Origin: Candidatus Atribacteria bacterium
GTDB taxonomy: Bacteria; Atribacterota; JS1; SB-45; 34-128
NCBI GenBank assembly: GCA_003451675.1
Contig: DMCY01000084.1
Coordinates: 1 to 51,682 of the forward strand
Reading direction: 5' to 3'
DNA: 51,682 nt
Numbering within the stretch: the first letter of the stretch is position 1; each line of letters starts with the position of its first letter. The notes beneath the pieces were generated by a model. That model searched no databases. It was not told the DNA's origin and saw only the letters and a program-made list of their open reading frames with translations. The position numbers and the translations under genes were made by a program. Below are positions 27,958 to 36,704 of this stretch, one piece after another.

Positions 27958-29115
27958 TTACCTTTTAATCACCTCCCTTTTGGATGAAGCTAACTTTTTG
28001 GATAGAAGTTGTAAAAAATCGGCCCCTTTAGCTCCGTCAATTATTCGATGGTCTACAGTAAGGCTCAAAGGAAGAAAAGAATCACTTTTACCTATTCCCA
28101 GAATAGCAACCTGTGGAGGGTTAATTATAGGATTAAAATACTCAATACCCTGTAAACCTAAATTAGTAATAGTGAATGTCCCTCCTTCAAAATCTTCAGG
28201 TTGCAACTTTCCTTTTAAGGCTTTATTAGTAACATCTCTTCTTATCTGAGCTATTTCAGAAATACCCTTATTCTCTAAATTATTAAGCACCGGAACCATC
28301 AATCCTCTGTCTGTAGCTACCGCTAAACTAATATTTACTTCTTTGATAATTTTATATTTCCCTTCCTCAAATATTGCATTAAACCCAGGATATTTTTCAA
28401 AAGTAGACACTAAGGATTTAATGATAAAATCAATTAGAGAAAAATGCTGATCTGATTGAGTATTTAAATCCTTCCTTAAAACTAAAATTGATGAAATATC
28501 TATTTTTCTATAAAGAGTAAACTGAGGAATATTTTTATAACTATAAGTAAGTCTTTCGGCAGTTATTTTTTGCACTCCTCTTAATTCACGAACTTCTTTG
28601 ATGGTAAAATCTGTCTTCTCCCTTGTTTTAGAAAGATATCCTTCAATGTCTTTTTTAGTAATAACCCCTCCTGGTCCAGAACCATTAATCAAGGATAAAT
28701 CTACCCCTTTTGCTAAAGCTAATTTTCGGGCAACCGGAGCTATTTTTATTTTTTCTCTTTTAATATCACTTAAAACTTTATCTTTCACAGAAGAAATTAG
28801 TTTTTCTTTTTCTGGACGAGGACTATCTTTTTTTTGATTTCGCAAAAAAAGTTTTATATCTTCAGGAAAAATTTCTTCTCCTTCTTCAATTAAGATCGCT
28901 ATAACTGTATTTACCGGTACTGTTTCCCCTTCTTTAACAAAAATTCTGTAAATAATACCAGTATTAGGAGAATTTATTTCCACTGCTGCCTTAAACGTTT
29001 CTATTTCAGCAACAAGTTCTCCTTTAACAACTTTATCTCCCTCATTTTTATGCCATTTAAAAAGAGTAGCTTCTTCAACTTTTGATTCCGTCTTAGGAAT
29101 CTGAATTTTCCACAT
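27958..29115 (-). CDS. Dihydrolipoamide acyltransferase E2
   Basis: 385 aa. Domain order: one lipoyl domain (1-80) with lipoyl lysine K42 in EIETFKA (usual form ETDKA); a peripheral-subunit-binding domain near 120-155 (KIAPVARKLALAKGVDLSLI); a catalytic acyltransferase core ending in the active-site HRIIDG. It passes the acyl group from E1 to CoA. It follows E1beta by 23 bp. No E3 (dihydrolipoamide dehydrogenase) gene is nearby, so E3 must be shared. Substrate may be pyruvate, a branched 2-oxoacid or acetoin/other acyloin. Confidence 0.92.
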   Translation of the reverse strand: MWKIQIPKTESKVEEATLFKWHKNEGDKVVKGELVAEIETFKAAVEINSPNTGIIYRIFVKEGETVPVNTVIAILIEEGEEIFPEDIKLFLRNQKKDSPRPEKEKLISSVKDKVLSDIKREKIKIAPVARKLALAKGVDLSLINGSGPGGVITKKDIEGYLSKTREKTDFTIKEVRELRGVQKITAERLTYSYKNIPQFTLYRKIDISSILVLRKDLNTQSDQHFSLIDFIIKSLVSTFEKYPGFNAIFEEGKYKIIKEVNISLAVATDRGLMVPVLNNLENKGISEIAQIRRDVTNKALKGKLQPEDFEGGTFTITNLGLQGIEYFNPIINPPQVAILGIGKSDSFLPLSLTVDHRIIDGAKGADFLQLLSKKLASSKREVIKR

Positions 29116-29138
29116 ATTCTTTCTCTCTTTCCCTAACT

Positions 29139-30110
29139 TTAATTAGAAAACATAGTTAAAATTTCTTTTTTAATCTTTTCCCTGGTAGGAATAACTTCTT
29201 TTTCTAAAGATTCGCTAAAAGGAATTGGAGTATTTAGAGAACCTATCCTCCTGGGAGGGGATTCCATATTCCAAAAAGCTTCCTGCATAGCAACTGCAAT
29301 TATTTCTCCCTGTAGCCCACCATTTACAGGAGATTCATCGACAACTAATAATTTTCCGGTTTTTTTGACGGAATTAATAATAGTATCTTTATCTAAGGGA
29401 ACTAAAGTACGGGGATCAATTACTTCCACGCTTATTTTATTTTTTAAATCTTCGGCAACTTCCAAACTATGTTTAACCATCCAGGAAGTAGCAACTAAAG
29501 TAAGGTCTTTCCCCTCCTTCTTAACTACTGCCTTACCGAGAGGAATAGTATATTCCTCTTCAGAAACTTCTCCTTTTTGGGTATAAAGCTGTTTATGTTC
29601 AAAAAAAATCACCGGGTTATTATCTCGAATTGAACTTTTAAGAAGTCCCTTGGCATCATAAGGATCAGAAGGAATAACCAATTTTAATCCGGGTATATTC
29701 ATAAACATAGAATGAAGAGTTTGAGAATGCACTGCACCTCCGCCAAACCATTCTGTTCCTTCAGGTGTCCGAATTACCATGGGTACGGATAATTCACCAT
29801 TAGACAGATAACTCATTTTAGCGGCTTGATTTACAATTTGGTCTAATCCTATCATAATAAAATCCACAAACATTATCTCTGCTACCGGTCTCATCCCCCG
29901 CAGGGCTGCTCCTACTGCTGAACCAATAATTGCTGCTTCTGAAATAGGAGTATTTCTTACTCTTTCTGGACCAAATTCATCTACTAATCCTCTATTTATA
30001 CCAAATCCGTATCTGGTCACATCTTCTCCCATAACAAAAACATTTTCATCCTTACGCATTTCTTCTCTTAAAGCAGATTTTAAGGCTTCAATATACATTA
30101 TCTTAGCCAT
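29139..30110 (-). CDS. E1 beta subunit of 2-oxoacid/acetoin dehydrogenase
   Basis: About 323 aa from the ATG at 30110, which has AGGAGG five bases upstream; an upstream start is inside E1alpha and not family-like. Conserved E1beta blocks: EALKSALREEMRKDENVFVMGEDV, GVNRGL-like GINRGL, NTPISEAAIIGSAVGAALRGMRPVAEI, and EVIDPRTLVPLD. Its start overlaps the E1alpha stop by eight bases. With E1alpha it forms the thiamine-diphosphate enzyme that decarboxylates a 2-oxoacid or splits an acyloin. Confidence 0.93.
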   Translation of the reverse strand: MAKIMYIEALKSALREEMRKDENVFVMGEDVTRYGFGINRGLVDEFGPERVRNTPISEAAIIGSAVGAALRGMRPVAEIMFVDFIMIGLDQIVNQAAKMSYLSNGELSVPMVIRTPEGTEWFGGGAVHSQTLHSMFMNIPGLKLVIPSDPYDAKGLLKSSIRDNNPVIFFEHKQLYTQKGEVSEEEYTIPLGKAVVKKEGKDLTLVATSWMVKHSLEVAEDLKNKISVEVIDPRTLVPLDKDTIINSVKKTGKLLVVDESPVNGGLQGEIIAVAMQEAFWNMESPPRRIGSLNTPIPFSESLEKEVIPTREKIKKEILTMFSN

Positions 30111-31080
30111 TGGTTTCCTCCTGATATACAAATTTACCAACTGTTTTGGCAAGCGGTTCTTCGCTTTCAACGGCAAATTTTATTGCTTCGTCTATCTCCT
30201 TTTGAATCTCTTGTTCCATTTTTTCTGCTTCTTCGAAAGATAAAATATTTTCCTTAAAGAGCTTTGTTTTATATTTTTCGACCGGGTCATGCATCTTCCT
30301 CCATTCTTCCATTTCTCCTTTTGGCCTATAAGCCCCCAAATCCCCCGATGAATGTCCGGATAATCGATAAGCTACACATTCTATCAGAATAGGACCTTCT
30401 CCTCGGTGAATACTTTCTACTGCTTCTTTAACCGCTTCATATACTTTTAGAACATCTGTTCCGTCAACAGTTTTCCCGGGCATGGAATAAGCGATTGCTC
30501 GATCGGATATCCTCTCTATCTTTTGATGTTGCTCTCGGTGTGTTGCTTCAGCATATTGATTATTTTCGCAAAGAAAGATAATGGGCAGATTCCATACAGA
30601 AGCCATGTTCAGTGCCTCATGAAAAAAGCCTATATTAGTTGCTCCGTCTCCAAAAATACTTAAAGTCACTATACCATCTTTTTTTATTTGACTGGCTAAA
30701 GCTGAACCGGTAGCTAGACAAATATTACCTCCAACAATCCCACTTGCTACCGGCATTCCTCTTTTTGTATCAACCAGATACATGCTTCCACTTCTCCCTT
30801 GATTTGTCCCGGTGACTTTACCGTAACATTCAGCCATAATATTTTTAGGAGAAGTCCCCCGGGCTAAATAATGACCATGTCCTCGATGATTCGAAAAGAT
30901 AATATCTTTTTCGGAAAGAGCTTCTATGGCACCAACTGCTACAGCCTCTTCCCCATGACAGGTATGCGAGTGTCCATTTAATTTTCCATCCCGGTATATT
31001 TGTTCAAGCTTGTCTTCGAATTTGCGAATTTTAATCATGCTTCTATACATGTTAATTTTCTGTTCTCTGCTTATCCTCAT
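30103..31080 (-). CDS. E1 alpha subunit of 2-oxoacid/acetoin dehydrogenase
   Basis: 325 aa. The thiamine-diphosphate motif GDGATNIGFFHEALNMA..ENN is complete, as is the RGHGHYLARG and GRSGSMYLVD region. Length and the short N-terminus match acetoin-dehydrogenase AcoA and compact PDH alpha chains. The start at 31080 has a GAGG seven bases upstream and overlaps the preceding gene by 29 bases, so translation is coupled. Sequence alone does not separate pyruvate from acetoin activity. Confidence 0.93.
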   Translation of the reverse strand: MRISREQKINMYRSMIKIRKFEDKLEQIYRDGKLNGHSHTCHGEEAVAVGAIEALSEKDIIFSNHRGHGHYLARGTSPKNIMAECYGKVTGTNQGRSGSMYLVDTKRGMPVASGIVGGNICLATGSALASQIKKDGIVTLSIFGDGATNIGFFHEALNMASVWNLPIIFLCENNQYAEATHREQHQKIERISDRAIAYSMPGKTVDGTDVLKVYEAVKEAVESIHRGEGPILIECVAYRLSGHSSGDLGAYRPKGEMEEWRKMHDPVEKYKTKLFKENILSFEEAEKMEQEIQKEIDEAIKFAVESEEPLAKTVGKFVYQEETNG

Positions 31081-31627
31081 ATCCCTTCCTCTTTTCCTTG
31101 CTTTTATTCATTTCCTCTTTAATGATTTTAAAAGTCCACTGGGCAGTTTTAGCTACTACGGACGGACATTTATCTATATGCCCACCAGAGGCTTCAAATA
31201 ATTCCTTCTCTTTTTCATCCCAAAAATTAAAAGAACATCCAAAGATCTTCTTTTGAACATCTTTACATAGAGAGCTTCCATATTCTTGAATAAATCTATC
31301 GTAAAGTTCTTTAGTTAAATAATTCGCTTTTTTATTCGGAATGCCTTTAAAAAATTCTTCACGTCGGCGTCCATAAAAATAACTTATTATCATTGCCCCT
31401 CCGGCAAGGGCTCCACATGTCCCCCCGCAAGTATTGGCTAATCCTCCTCCGAGAGCGAAGGAAGTTGAAAAAAGTTCCTCACTTTTTATCTGAAAAACTT
31501 CTTGAAGAGCTGCAACAGTACACTGTGAGCAGCAATGGTGTTCTTGCTCATATTTAAACGCTAATTGATAAACTTCATTTAATAATATTTCCTTTTTTGG
31601 TATTTTATCTACATTGGAATTACTCAT
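31052..31627 (-). CDS. C-GCAxxG-C-C family redox-type protein
   Basis: 191 aa cysteine-rich protein. The family pattern is visible: HCCSQCTVAAL near residue 37, GGGLANTCGGTCGALAGGAMIIS (65-87), a C near 123 in SSLCKDVQ, and a C near 130 in FGCSFNF. These small proteins are common in anaerobes and probably bind metal or act in redox, but no activity is settled. It is the first gene after the SorC regulator and overlaps the E1alpha start by 29 bases, so it probably belongs with the dehydrogenase complex functionally. Confidence 0.85.
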   Translation of the reverse strand: MSNSNVDKIPKKEILLNEVYQLAFKYEQEHHCCSQCTVAALQEVFQIKSEELFSTSFALGGGLANTCGGTCGALAGGAMIISYFYGRRREEFFKGIPNKKANYLTKELYDRFIQEYGSSLCKDVQKKIFGCSFNFWDEKEKELFEASGGHIDKCPSVVAKTAQWTFKIIKEEMNKSKEKRKGYEDKQRTEN

Positions 31628-31679
31628 AATATTTATTTTATCCTTTTGTCTATTTTTAGTGCATATTCAAAAATTTAAA

Positions 31680-32627
31680 TCATCTTATATTGTTTATTAA
31701 ATACTCGGCTACTCTTTCATTAGTAACAATTATATTTACATACCCCCCACGTAATGCACCTAAAATGGCTTCCTTTTTAGCTTCACCACATGCCACACCT
31801 ATCACAATAGGTATGTGTTTTAATTCTTTTAATCCCAAGCCTATCATTTTATTGTGCAAGGAAAGATTAAGAATGTTTCCCTGGATATCATAAAAATTAG
31901 TACAGATATCTCCGATTACTCCCTTATCGGTCAATTTAGCAAATTCTTTAAAGGAGAAATATCCTCGCTTTATCATGGTGGAACTTTGTTTGGGACTTCC
32001 TATACCCACTACTGCTATATCAGCTGATTTAGCTTTATCAATGACTGCTTTGATGCTTTTTTCTTTCTCAAATGTTTCTTTTATCTGAAGATTACTAACA
32101 AAGACAGGAGCATTTAATACGTAATATTTCCCCATAAAGGCTTCACTTGTTTGCCTTGCTATCTCATTGGAGTGGATATCTCTGCCCGTAATATCAATCC
32201 CTCCCAAAAGAGGAACAATATCTATATTTAAATGGGATGGAGGATTTAATGCTTTGGCTACTTCGGCCAGAGTAGTTCCCCATGAAACTGCAATGGTATC
32301 GTTTTCCCGAATTCTTCTTTGCAAAAGTATGGCAGCTGCTTTCGATACCTTTTTTTTTGTAGATTCTTCAGATATCATTCCTTCATCAGAAACTACAACT
32401 GCCTCTTTTAATTTAAAATATTGTTCAAGTTTACTTTCTAAAGAACTCAAGCGGTCTTCATAATCTTTTATATGAAAAGTAACTATCCCCTTATCTCTTC
32501 CTTCTTTTAGTAAACGGGACACAGCTGATTTAGATATCCTTAAATTAGATGATATTTCATTCTGACTTAAATTATCCAGATAATGCATCCTGCATATTTC
32601 GGCAATTAAAGAAATATTTTTTTTCAT
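31680..32627 (-). CDS. SorC/DeoR-type sugar-binding transcriptional regulator
   Basis: 315 aa. An N-terminal helix-turn-helix (LSQNEISSNLRISKSAVSRLLKEG, about 19-42) is joined to a sugar-phosphate-binding domain (VSWGTTLAEVAKAL, DIVPLLGGID, VVGIGSP, IGVACGEAKKEAILGALRGG). Effectors of this family are usually phosphorylated sugars. It heads the 18-kb cluster and has a near-consensus promoter 50 bp upstream; it probably controls the whole run of genes to the alcohol dehydrogenase. Confidence 0.93.
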   Translation of the reverse strand: MKKNISLIAEICRMHYLDNLSQNEISSNLRISKSAVSRLLKEGRDKGIVTFHIKDYEDRLSSLESKLEQYFKLKEAVVVSDEGMISEESTKKKVSKAAAILLQRRIRENDTIAVSWGTTLAEVAKALNPPSHLNIDIVPLLGGIDITGRDIHSNEIARQTSEAFMGKYYVLNAPVFVSNLQIKETFEKEKSIKAVIDKAKSADIAVVGIGSPKQSSTMIKRGYFSFKEFAKLTDKGVIGDICTNFYDIQGNILNLSLHNKMIGLGLKELKHIPIVIGVACGEAKKEAILGALRGGYVNIIVTNERVAEYLINNIR

Positions 32628-32676
32628 TAATTGATATTTCTCCCTTTAATTGGTATTTTTTGCATTACTTAAAATT

Positions 32677-32705
32677 ATTTTACAACATATAATAATAGAT
32701 GTCAA
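32677..32705 (-). promoter_or_regulatory. Sigma-70-type promoter of the SorC regulator gene
   Basis: Minus strand TTGACA (32700-32705), exactly 17 bp, TAAAAT (32677-32682). It is the best promoter in the window and the only obvious one ahead of the 18-kb cluster. Confidence 0.8.
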
Positions 32706-32732
32706 GAAAAAAATCTAAAATAAGCACCTTCT

Positions 32733-33002
32733 AAGCGCCTATTTTAAGAAATATGAACAATCACCTTAGGTCACCTCAAAAAACGCCGCTATGACAATAT
32801 TTTTATAAAACCCTTATTTTACAAGGGTTTCAGCCTGCTAAAAATAGAGCTTTTAGCCCTTTTTTACCTTGTTTTCTCCCTATTTTAGAAACACTATTAC
32901 TATCCTATATAACAAAAAAACGCAGAAACCCTTATATTTTCTACGTTTTAAAGACTTAGTATTTTTTCCTATAAAAACTGATAATCCTCTAATTTTATAT
33001 AT
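32733..33002. repeat. 270-bp repeat, copy 1
   Basis: This AT-rich, non-coding stretch recurs at 45598-45857 in the same orientation, with long identical runs (for example CGCAGAAACCCTTATATTTT). It holds a small hairpin (AACCCTT..AAGGGTTT). It lies downstream of the broken REP-type transposase, and the second copy is also joined to the start of the same transposase, so it is part of, or travels with, that element. Bases 33003-33198, between this repeat and the transposase, hold nothing recognisable. Confidence 0.75.
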
Positions 33003-33198
33003 ATATTTATCTCCCTTACTTACTAAAAAATCAGTTTTCCTGTTCCTCTATTTTTTTCCTTTTTAATTACAGAACCGTCTCCTATCATACTCAGGAAAGC
33101 CTTGTAAAAATAAGCCTTTCAAAGTTAGGTTGCGTTTTTTTGATTATACGGGTAAAATTTGCCTCAACTTATACTTTTACCCTCGTGTAAGTATTAGG

Positions 33199-33213
33199 GG
33201 TCTTGCAATATCA
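33199..33213. repeat. Inner inverted end of the REP-type transposase unit
   Basis: GGGGTCTTGCAATAT lies at the transposase stop codon. A related GGGGTCAGGTCTTGCAATAT is found on the minus strand upstream of the transposase start in the second copy (45.93-45.95 kb). The two are inverted with respect to the gene, as expected for element ends. Confidence 0.55.
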
Positions 33214-34063
33214 CTTTTCATCTTCCCGTTCGATTCTTTTAATCACTCTGCTCACGGTAGTATAATGTACACCGATATATTCTGCTATATCTTTTAGAGT
33301 ATAACCATACTGGAGGTGAGCTTTATACGTTACTTGATTTTTTGATTTCTTGTCCTGGTATTTTAAAATTTCATTTAGGGGCGACCTGGTTACATAGCGC
33401 TGCTTCCTCGGTATCTCATTTAAGTTTTTTTATCTTGTATCAAGTGTTTTATCTTATCGATAAAATTATCTTGACCAAGAAACAATTGCCCCTTTATGGC
33501 CTTTAAGGGTGATGCTGCTTTTATCCCGGAGAGGACAAAGGTTTGATATATTGTCTGGAGGTTTTCTGCTTATTGCCGAATTGAGACAGTAGCCAATCGG
33601 TGGTTAAACAGGGAATCCCTTTATAGCCTGTAGTTGCCCGATAAGCACTCCATTTCCAGTCTTTGGGGTCTTTTACTATTTTTGCCCTTACCGGGTTTAA
33701 TACCACATAGCGAGAAAGTTCCAGTAAATAGTTATCTTTATCCACCAGGATCGCTCGGTATCTGCCTTGAAAAAGATGGCCAACTCTTTTGTATCTTTGG
33801 TTGAATCGTTGGGTATACAGACCATTCAATTGTCTCATCCCTCTTGATAAGTTACCGTAAGGGGTTTCAATAAGTAGATGATAATGGTTATTCATCAGAC
33901 AGTAGGTATGCAATATGAAGTGATATCTTTTTACCACCTGACATAAGACTATAAGGAAATCAACAAAGTCTTTCTCATCAAGGAAGATCGCCTGCCTGGC
34001 ATTTCCTCTGGAGGTGATATGATAAACTGCTCCTTTAAATTCTATGCGTAATTGGATATTCAT
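33211..34063 (-). pseudogene. REP-associated tyrosine transposase (Y1_Tnp), two frameshifts
   Basis: The first 180 codons encode a TnpA_REP-type transposase: IEFKGAVYHITSRGNARQ, the HUH motif in YCLMNNHYHLLIETP, and LFQGRYRAILVDKDNYLLELSRYVVLNP. After QYIK the frame breaks; one added base restores FVLSGIKAAS..LKAIKGQLFLGQDNF, and a second added base in an A7 run (near 33.43 kb) restores a C-terminal DnaA-like helix-turn-helix, GYTLKDIAEYIGVHYTTVSRVIKRIE, ending at 33211. All three parts read as family sequence, so this is a recently broken or misread full gene. Confidence 0.85.
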
Positions 34064-34321
34064 AATTTATCAGATTTGCTTGCTAACCAGGGCTTCCCTA
34101 TTGCCCTATCTATACTCTTAATCTTTCGTATCGATAGATTTATGCAGGAGATAGTGATTGCCCAAAAAGAAGGCTATCGGCAGATATTAGAGAATACCAA
34201 GGAAATACATAATACTATTACCACACTAAATCAGCAAAATCGAGAGTATTATTCTCTTCGATTCTCGGAAGTCCAGAAAGAATTATCCGGATTGAAAGTA
34301 GAATTAGGAAAAATTGAATAG
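34052..34321 (+). pseudogene. YvrJ-like small membrane protein, 5' end lost
   Basis: Up to 89 aa: NQGFPIALSILLIFRIDRFM is a YvrJ/BhlA-type single helix followed by a long charged coiled-coil tail. The frame opens only at a TTG that overlaps the transposase start, has no ribosome site, and follows a stop codon. The likely explanation is that the transposon inserted into the first codons. YvrJ-like proteins are small membrane proteins of unknown role, often near phage genes. If an alternative TTG inside is used it could still be expressed. Confidence 0.55.
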
Positions 34322-34333
34322 GGTTATTTTAAT

Positions 34334-34407
34334 AAAAAAAGCCAGACCTTTTTATATTGTTTTAAGGTTTTGTCCTTCACTATAAATTTTTTAGGTCTGG
34401 TTTTTTT
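34334..34407. terminator. Bidirectional terminator between YvrJ-like and SIS genes
   Basis: A7-GCCAGACCT on the left and AGGTCTGG-T7 on the right form a stem with U-tracts in both directions, between two convergent genes. Confidence 0.8.
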
Positions 34408-34410
34408 ATT

Positions 34411-35421
34411 TTAGAATTTAAATTCATGACCTACTTTTCGGGCTCGTAATGTTTTGTCCATGTCAATACCCATATTTATTCCAACTTCCACCAGGAGATT
34501 CCAACCAGCAGCAATTTCAATATAATTAGTAAAATCACCATATTCTGGAACTATAATAGTAGGGAATATTGTTTTTCTTGGAGAAATTGCAATTACTTTT
34601 AGCCCTGTACCTTTAATAAGTACATTTTTATATTTTTCCTCTTCATCTTTAAATGGATCAACAATTACAACAACTTCATCTGTATTCATAACTTCTTCTA
34701 TACCGTGAAAAACATATGTGCCTTCTAAAAAATCCGATTTCTTGCGGGCTATTTCGTTTGCCTTAAGGGTTAATTCTTCTGCCACGCCATTATTTCTACC
34801 CGCAAAGTAAATAATTTTCGAGTTAATTAAAGTTTCTGTAATCTCATCTGGAATATTCATCTCCAAAACTTGAGTTATTAATCTACCCAGCTTACTCAAA
34901 TCAGGTAAAGATAAATTATTCAATTTCCTAAATAATAAATCGTAAAAAAGTGCCTGTTCTACTACTGATTTTGTGGCAGGAATTGCATTCTCTTTACCGC
35001 AGGTTAGCAGATATGATGCATGAGCCTCATTCATTATTGGAGTCCCGGCATTAGCTACAATACTAATAATATTATCGTGATTTTGTCCTTTTAATTTCTG
35101 AATTAATTCTAAATCTTCTTTTGTTTTTCCTGAATTAGATGCTACAAATACTGTACTATCTAAAAGCTTATACTCAAGTGCTTGAGCTGCACAATCTGTA
35201 TAAAAATCTTCTTTATAACCTTTCTTTCGGGCTTCATACATAATCTTCTTTGCCGGAAAAATACGGGATGAACCTTCACCAGTAATAAATATCCTTTCTT
35301 TTTTTACTTCTTCTTCATAAGATAATATCTTTCTAACATCAAGACGCTTAATTATTTCACCTGTCTCTAACATCTCATTGATCAAAAAATATTTATTATA
35401 TTTATTGTCCTGTAAATTCAT
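34411..35421 (-). CDS. Double-SIS-domain sugar isomerase / deglycase
   Basis: 336 aa with two SIS phosphosugar-binding domains: first GEGSSRIFPAKK..SNSGKTKEDLELI (about 47-110), second IIYFAGRNNGVAEELTLKANEIARKKSDFLEGTYVFHGIEEVM (205-247). The FLEG-x4-HGIE segment recalls the catalytic region of GlmS isomerase domains, AgaS and FrlB. It probably isomerises or deaminates/deglycates a 6-phosphosugar to fructose- or glucose-6-phosphate. It follows the phosphofructokinase-like gene by 27 bp, which suggests they act in sequence. Confidence 0.88.
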   Translation of the reverse strand: MNLQDNKYNKYFLINEMLETGEIIKRLDVRKILSYEEEVKKERIFITGEGSSRIFPAKKIMYEARKKGYKEDFYTDCAAQALEYKLLDSTVFVASNSGKTKEDLELIQKLKGQNHDNIISIVANAGTPIMNEAHASYLLTCGKENAIPATKSVVEQALFYDLLFRKLNNLSLPDLSKLGRLITQVLEMNIPDEITETLINSKIIYFAGRNNGVAEELTLKANEIARKKSDFLEGTYVFHGIEEVMNTDEVVVIVDPFKDEEEKYKNVLIKGTGLKVIAISPRKTIFPTIIVPEYGDFTNYIEIAAGWNLLVEVGINMGIDMDKTLRARKVGHEFKF

Positions 35422-35448
35422 CTCTAATCTCCTATTTCTAAATAACGA

Positions 35449-36648
35449 TTATTTATTTTTTATAAAATTTAATTCACTATATCTGGGGAGTTCGCCAACA
35501 AGTGGCTTGATATATTTTATATACTCATCGGTCACGAAGTTCCCTTGATCATTAATGTATTTATCATCCATTGGCTTTGTATGTAAAGCAACTTCATCAA
35601 GAGAAACGGTTCTCAATTCAACTTTGTAAGGAGAAGAACTGACTCGATGAATTGAAATCATAATGCCTGAAGCACCTTTTTCAGCTAATTGTATAGCCTT
35701 AACTCCACAATCATACGCTTCTTGTAGGTCAACCTTGCTCGCTCTATCTATAGCACACATAGAAAGAGATTCGGTTATTTGGAATTCTCCCCTATATTTG
35801 GTTTCTTGGTTAATTATTTTATGTAAATTTAATGCGGCACTCCCCCCGCCCATTGCCCCAAATTCAATATTGGAAAAATTATCCTGTACCTGGAGGCTTG
35901 CCACTGGAGTCGCATCTTCCCAAAAGATACCTTCACCACATATTATAGAGACCCATCCATTTTTTTTGATACATTCTGTAACATCTGTTATAAATCTTCT
36001 TCTGGATAAAGGTCTTTCAGGTATATAAATAAGATGAGGAGCATCGGACTCGCTTTTTTTAGCCAATGCTGCTGACGCAGCCAGCCATCCGGTATCTCTG
36101 CCGACAGTTTGCAAAATAACATATTTATCAACTTGCTGCATATCTCGTGCAAGTCGACCAGCTTGCTGGACTGAAAGACAAACATATCTCGCCGCAGAGG
36201 GAAATCCTGGTGCATGGTCAGTACCGCAAAGATCATTATCCACTGTCTTGGGAATTCCAATTCCATTTAATTTATAATTATTCTTTCTGCAATGTTTTTC
36301 TATTCTCCTAATTGTATCCATTGAACCGTTGCCACCGATAAGAAAAAAATAACGGATATTATACTTTTTAAGTTGTTTCATTATAAGTGGGAAATCTTCA
36401 TCTTTTAATATATATCTGCATGATCCCAAAGCAGAGGAAGGGGTTTGACGTAATCTTTCGATTACTTGAGGATTTTCTTTACCCAAGTCAAAAATTTCAT
36501 CTTTCATAAATCCTTTAATTCCAAATCTCATACCAAGAACACTTTCGATTTTTTCTGATTTAAGACCTTCTTGAATAAGGCCACAAAGACTCAAATTAAT
36601 AACTGAAGTTGGCCCACCAAATTGCCCTATAATTACATTTCCTTTCAT
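35449..36648 (-). CDS. 6-phosphofructokinase-family kinase, unusual active site
   Basis: About 399 aa from the ATG at 36648 (GGAG six bases upstream; a TTG four codons earlier is less likely). Family blocks are clear: GQFGGPTSVIN, LIGGNGSMDT and GIPKTVDNDLCGTDHAPGFPSA. The nucleotide-site signature is mixed: GGNGS (105-109) has Gly where ATP enzymes do, but Asn replaces the Mg-binding Asp, while K134 in PKTVDND is the PPi-type lysine. Phosphoryl donor and even the sugar acceptor are therefore uncertain. Lies between ROK regulator and SIS gene. Confidence 0.88.
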   Translation of the reverse strand: MKGNVIIGQFGGPTSVINLSLCGLIQEGLKSEKIESVLGMRFGIKGFMKDEIFDLGKENPQVIERLRQTPSSALGSCRYILKDEDFPLIMKQLKKYNIRYFFLIGGNGSMDTIRRIEKHCRKNNYKLNGIGIPKTVDNDLCGTDHAPGFPSAARYVCLSVQQAGRLARDMQQVDKYVILQTVGRDTGWLAASAALAKKSESDAPHLIYIPERPLSRRRFITDVTECIKKNGWVSIICGEGIFWEDATPVASLQVQDNFSNIEFGAMGGGSAALNLHKIINQETKYRGEFQITESLSMCAIDRASKVDLQEAYDCGVKAIQLAEKGASGIMISIHRVSSSPYKVELRTVSLDEVALHTKPMDDKYINDQGNFVTDEYIKYIKPLVGELPRYSELNFIKNK

Positions 36649-36704
36649 AAGTTGCTCCAATAGATTGTAATAAATTTATATTTAACTCATCATAAAGGTG
36701 TTTA

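Noticed and set aside
32733..33002. CRISPR leader or array remnant in the repeat region
   Set aside because: There is no set of regularly spaced short repeats, only one long repeat with a second copy 13 kb away, and no cas gene.
32869..33066. A 65-aa hydrophobic plus-strand open frame
   Set aside because: It falls in the AT-rich 270-bp repeat, has no ribosome site and is not preserved in the second copy.
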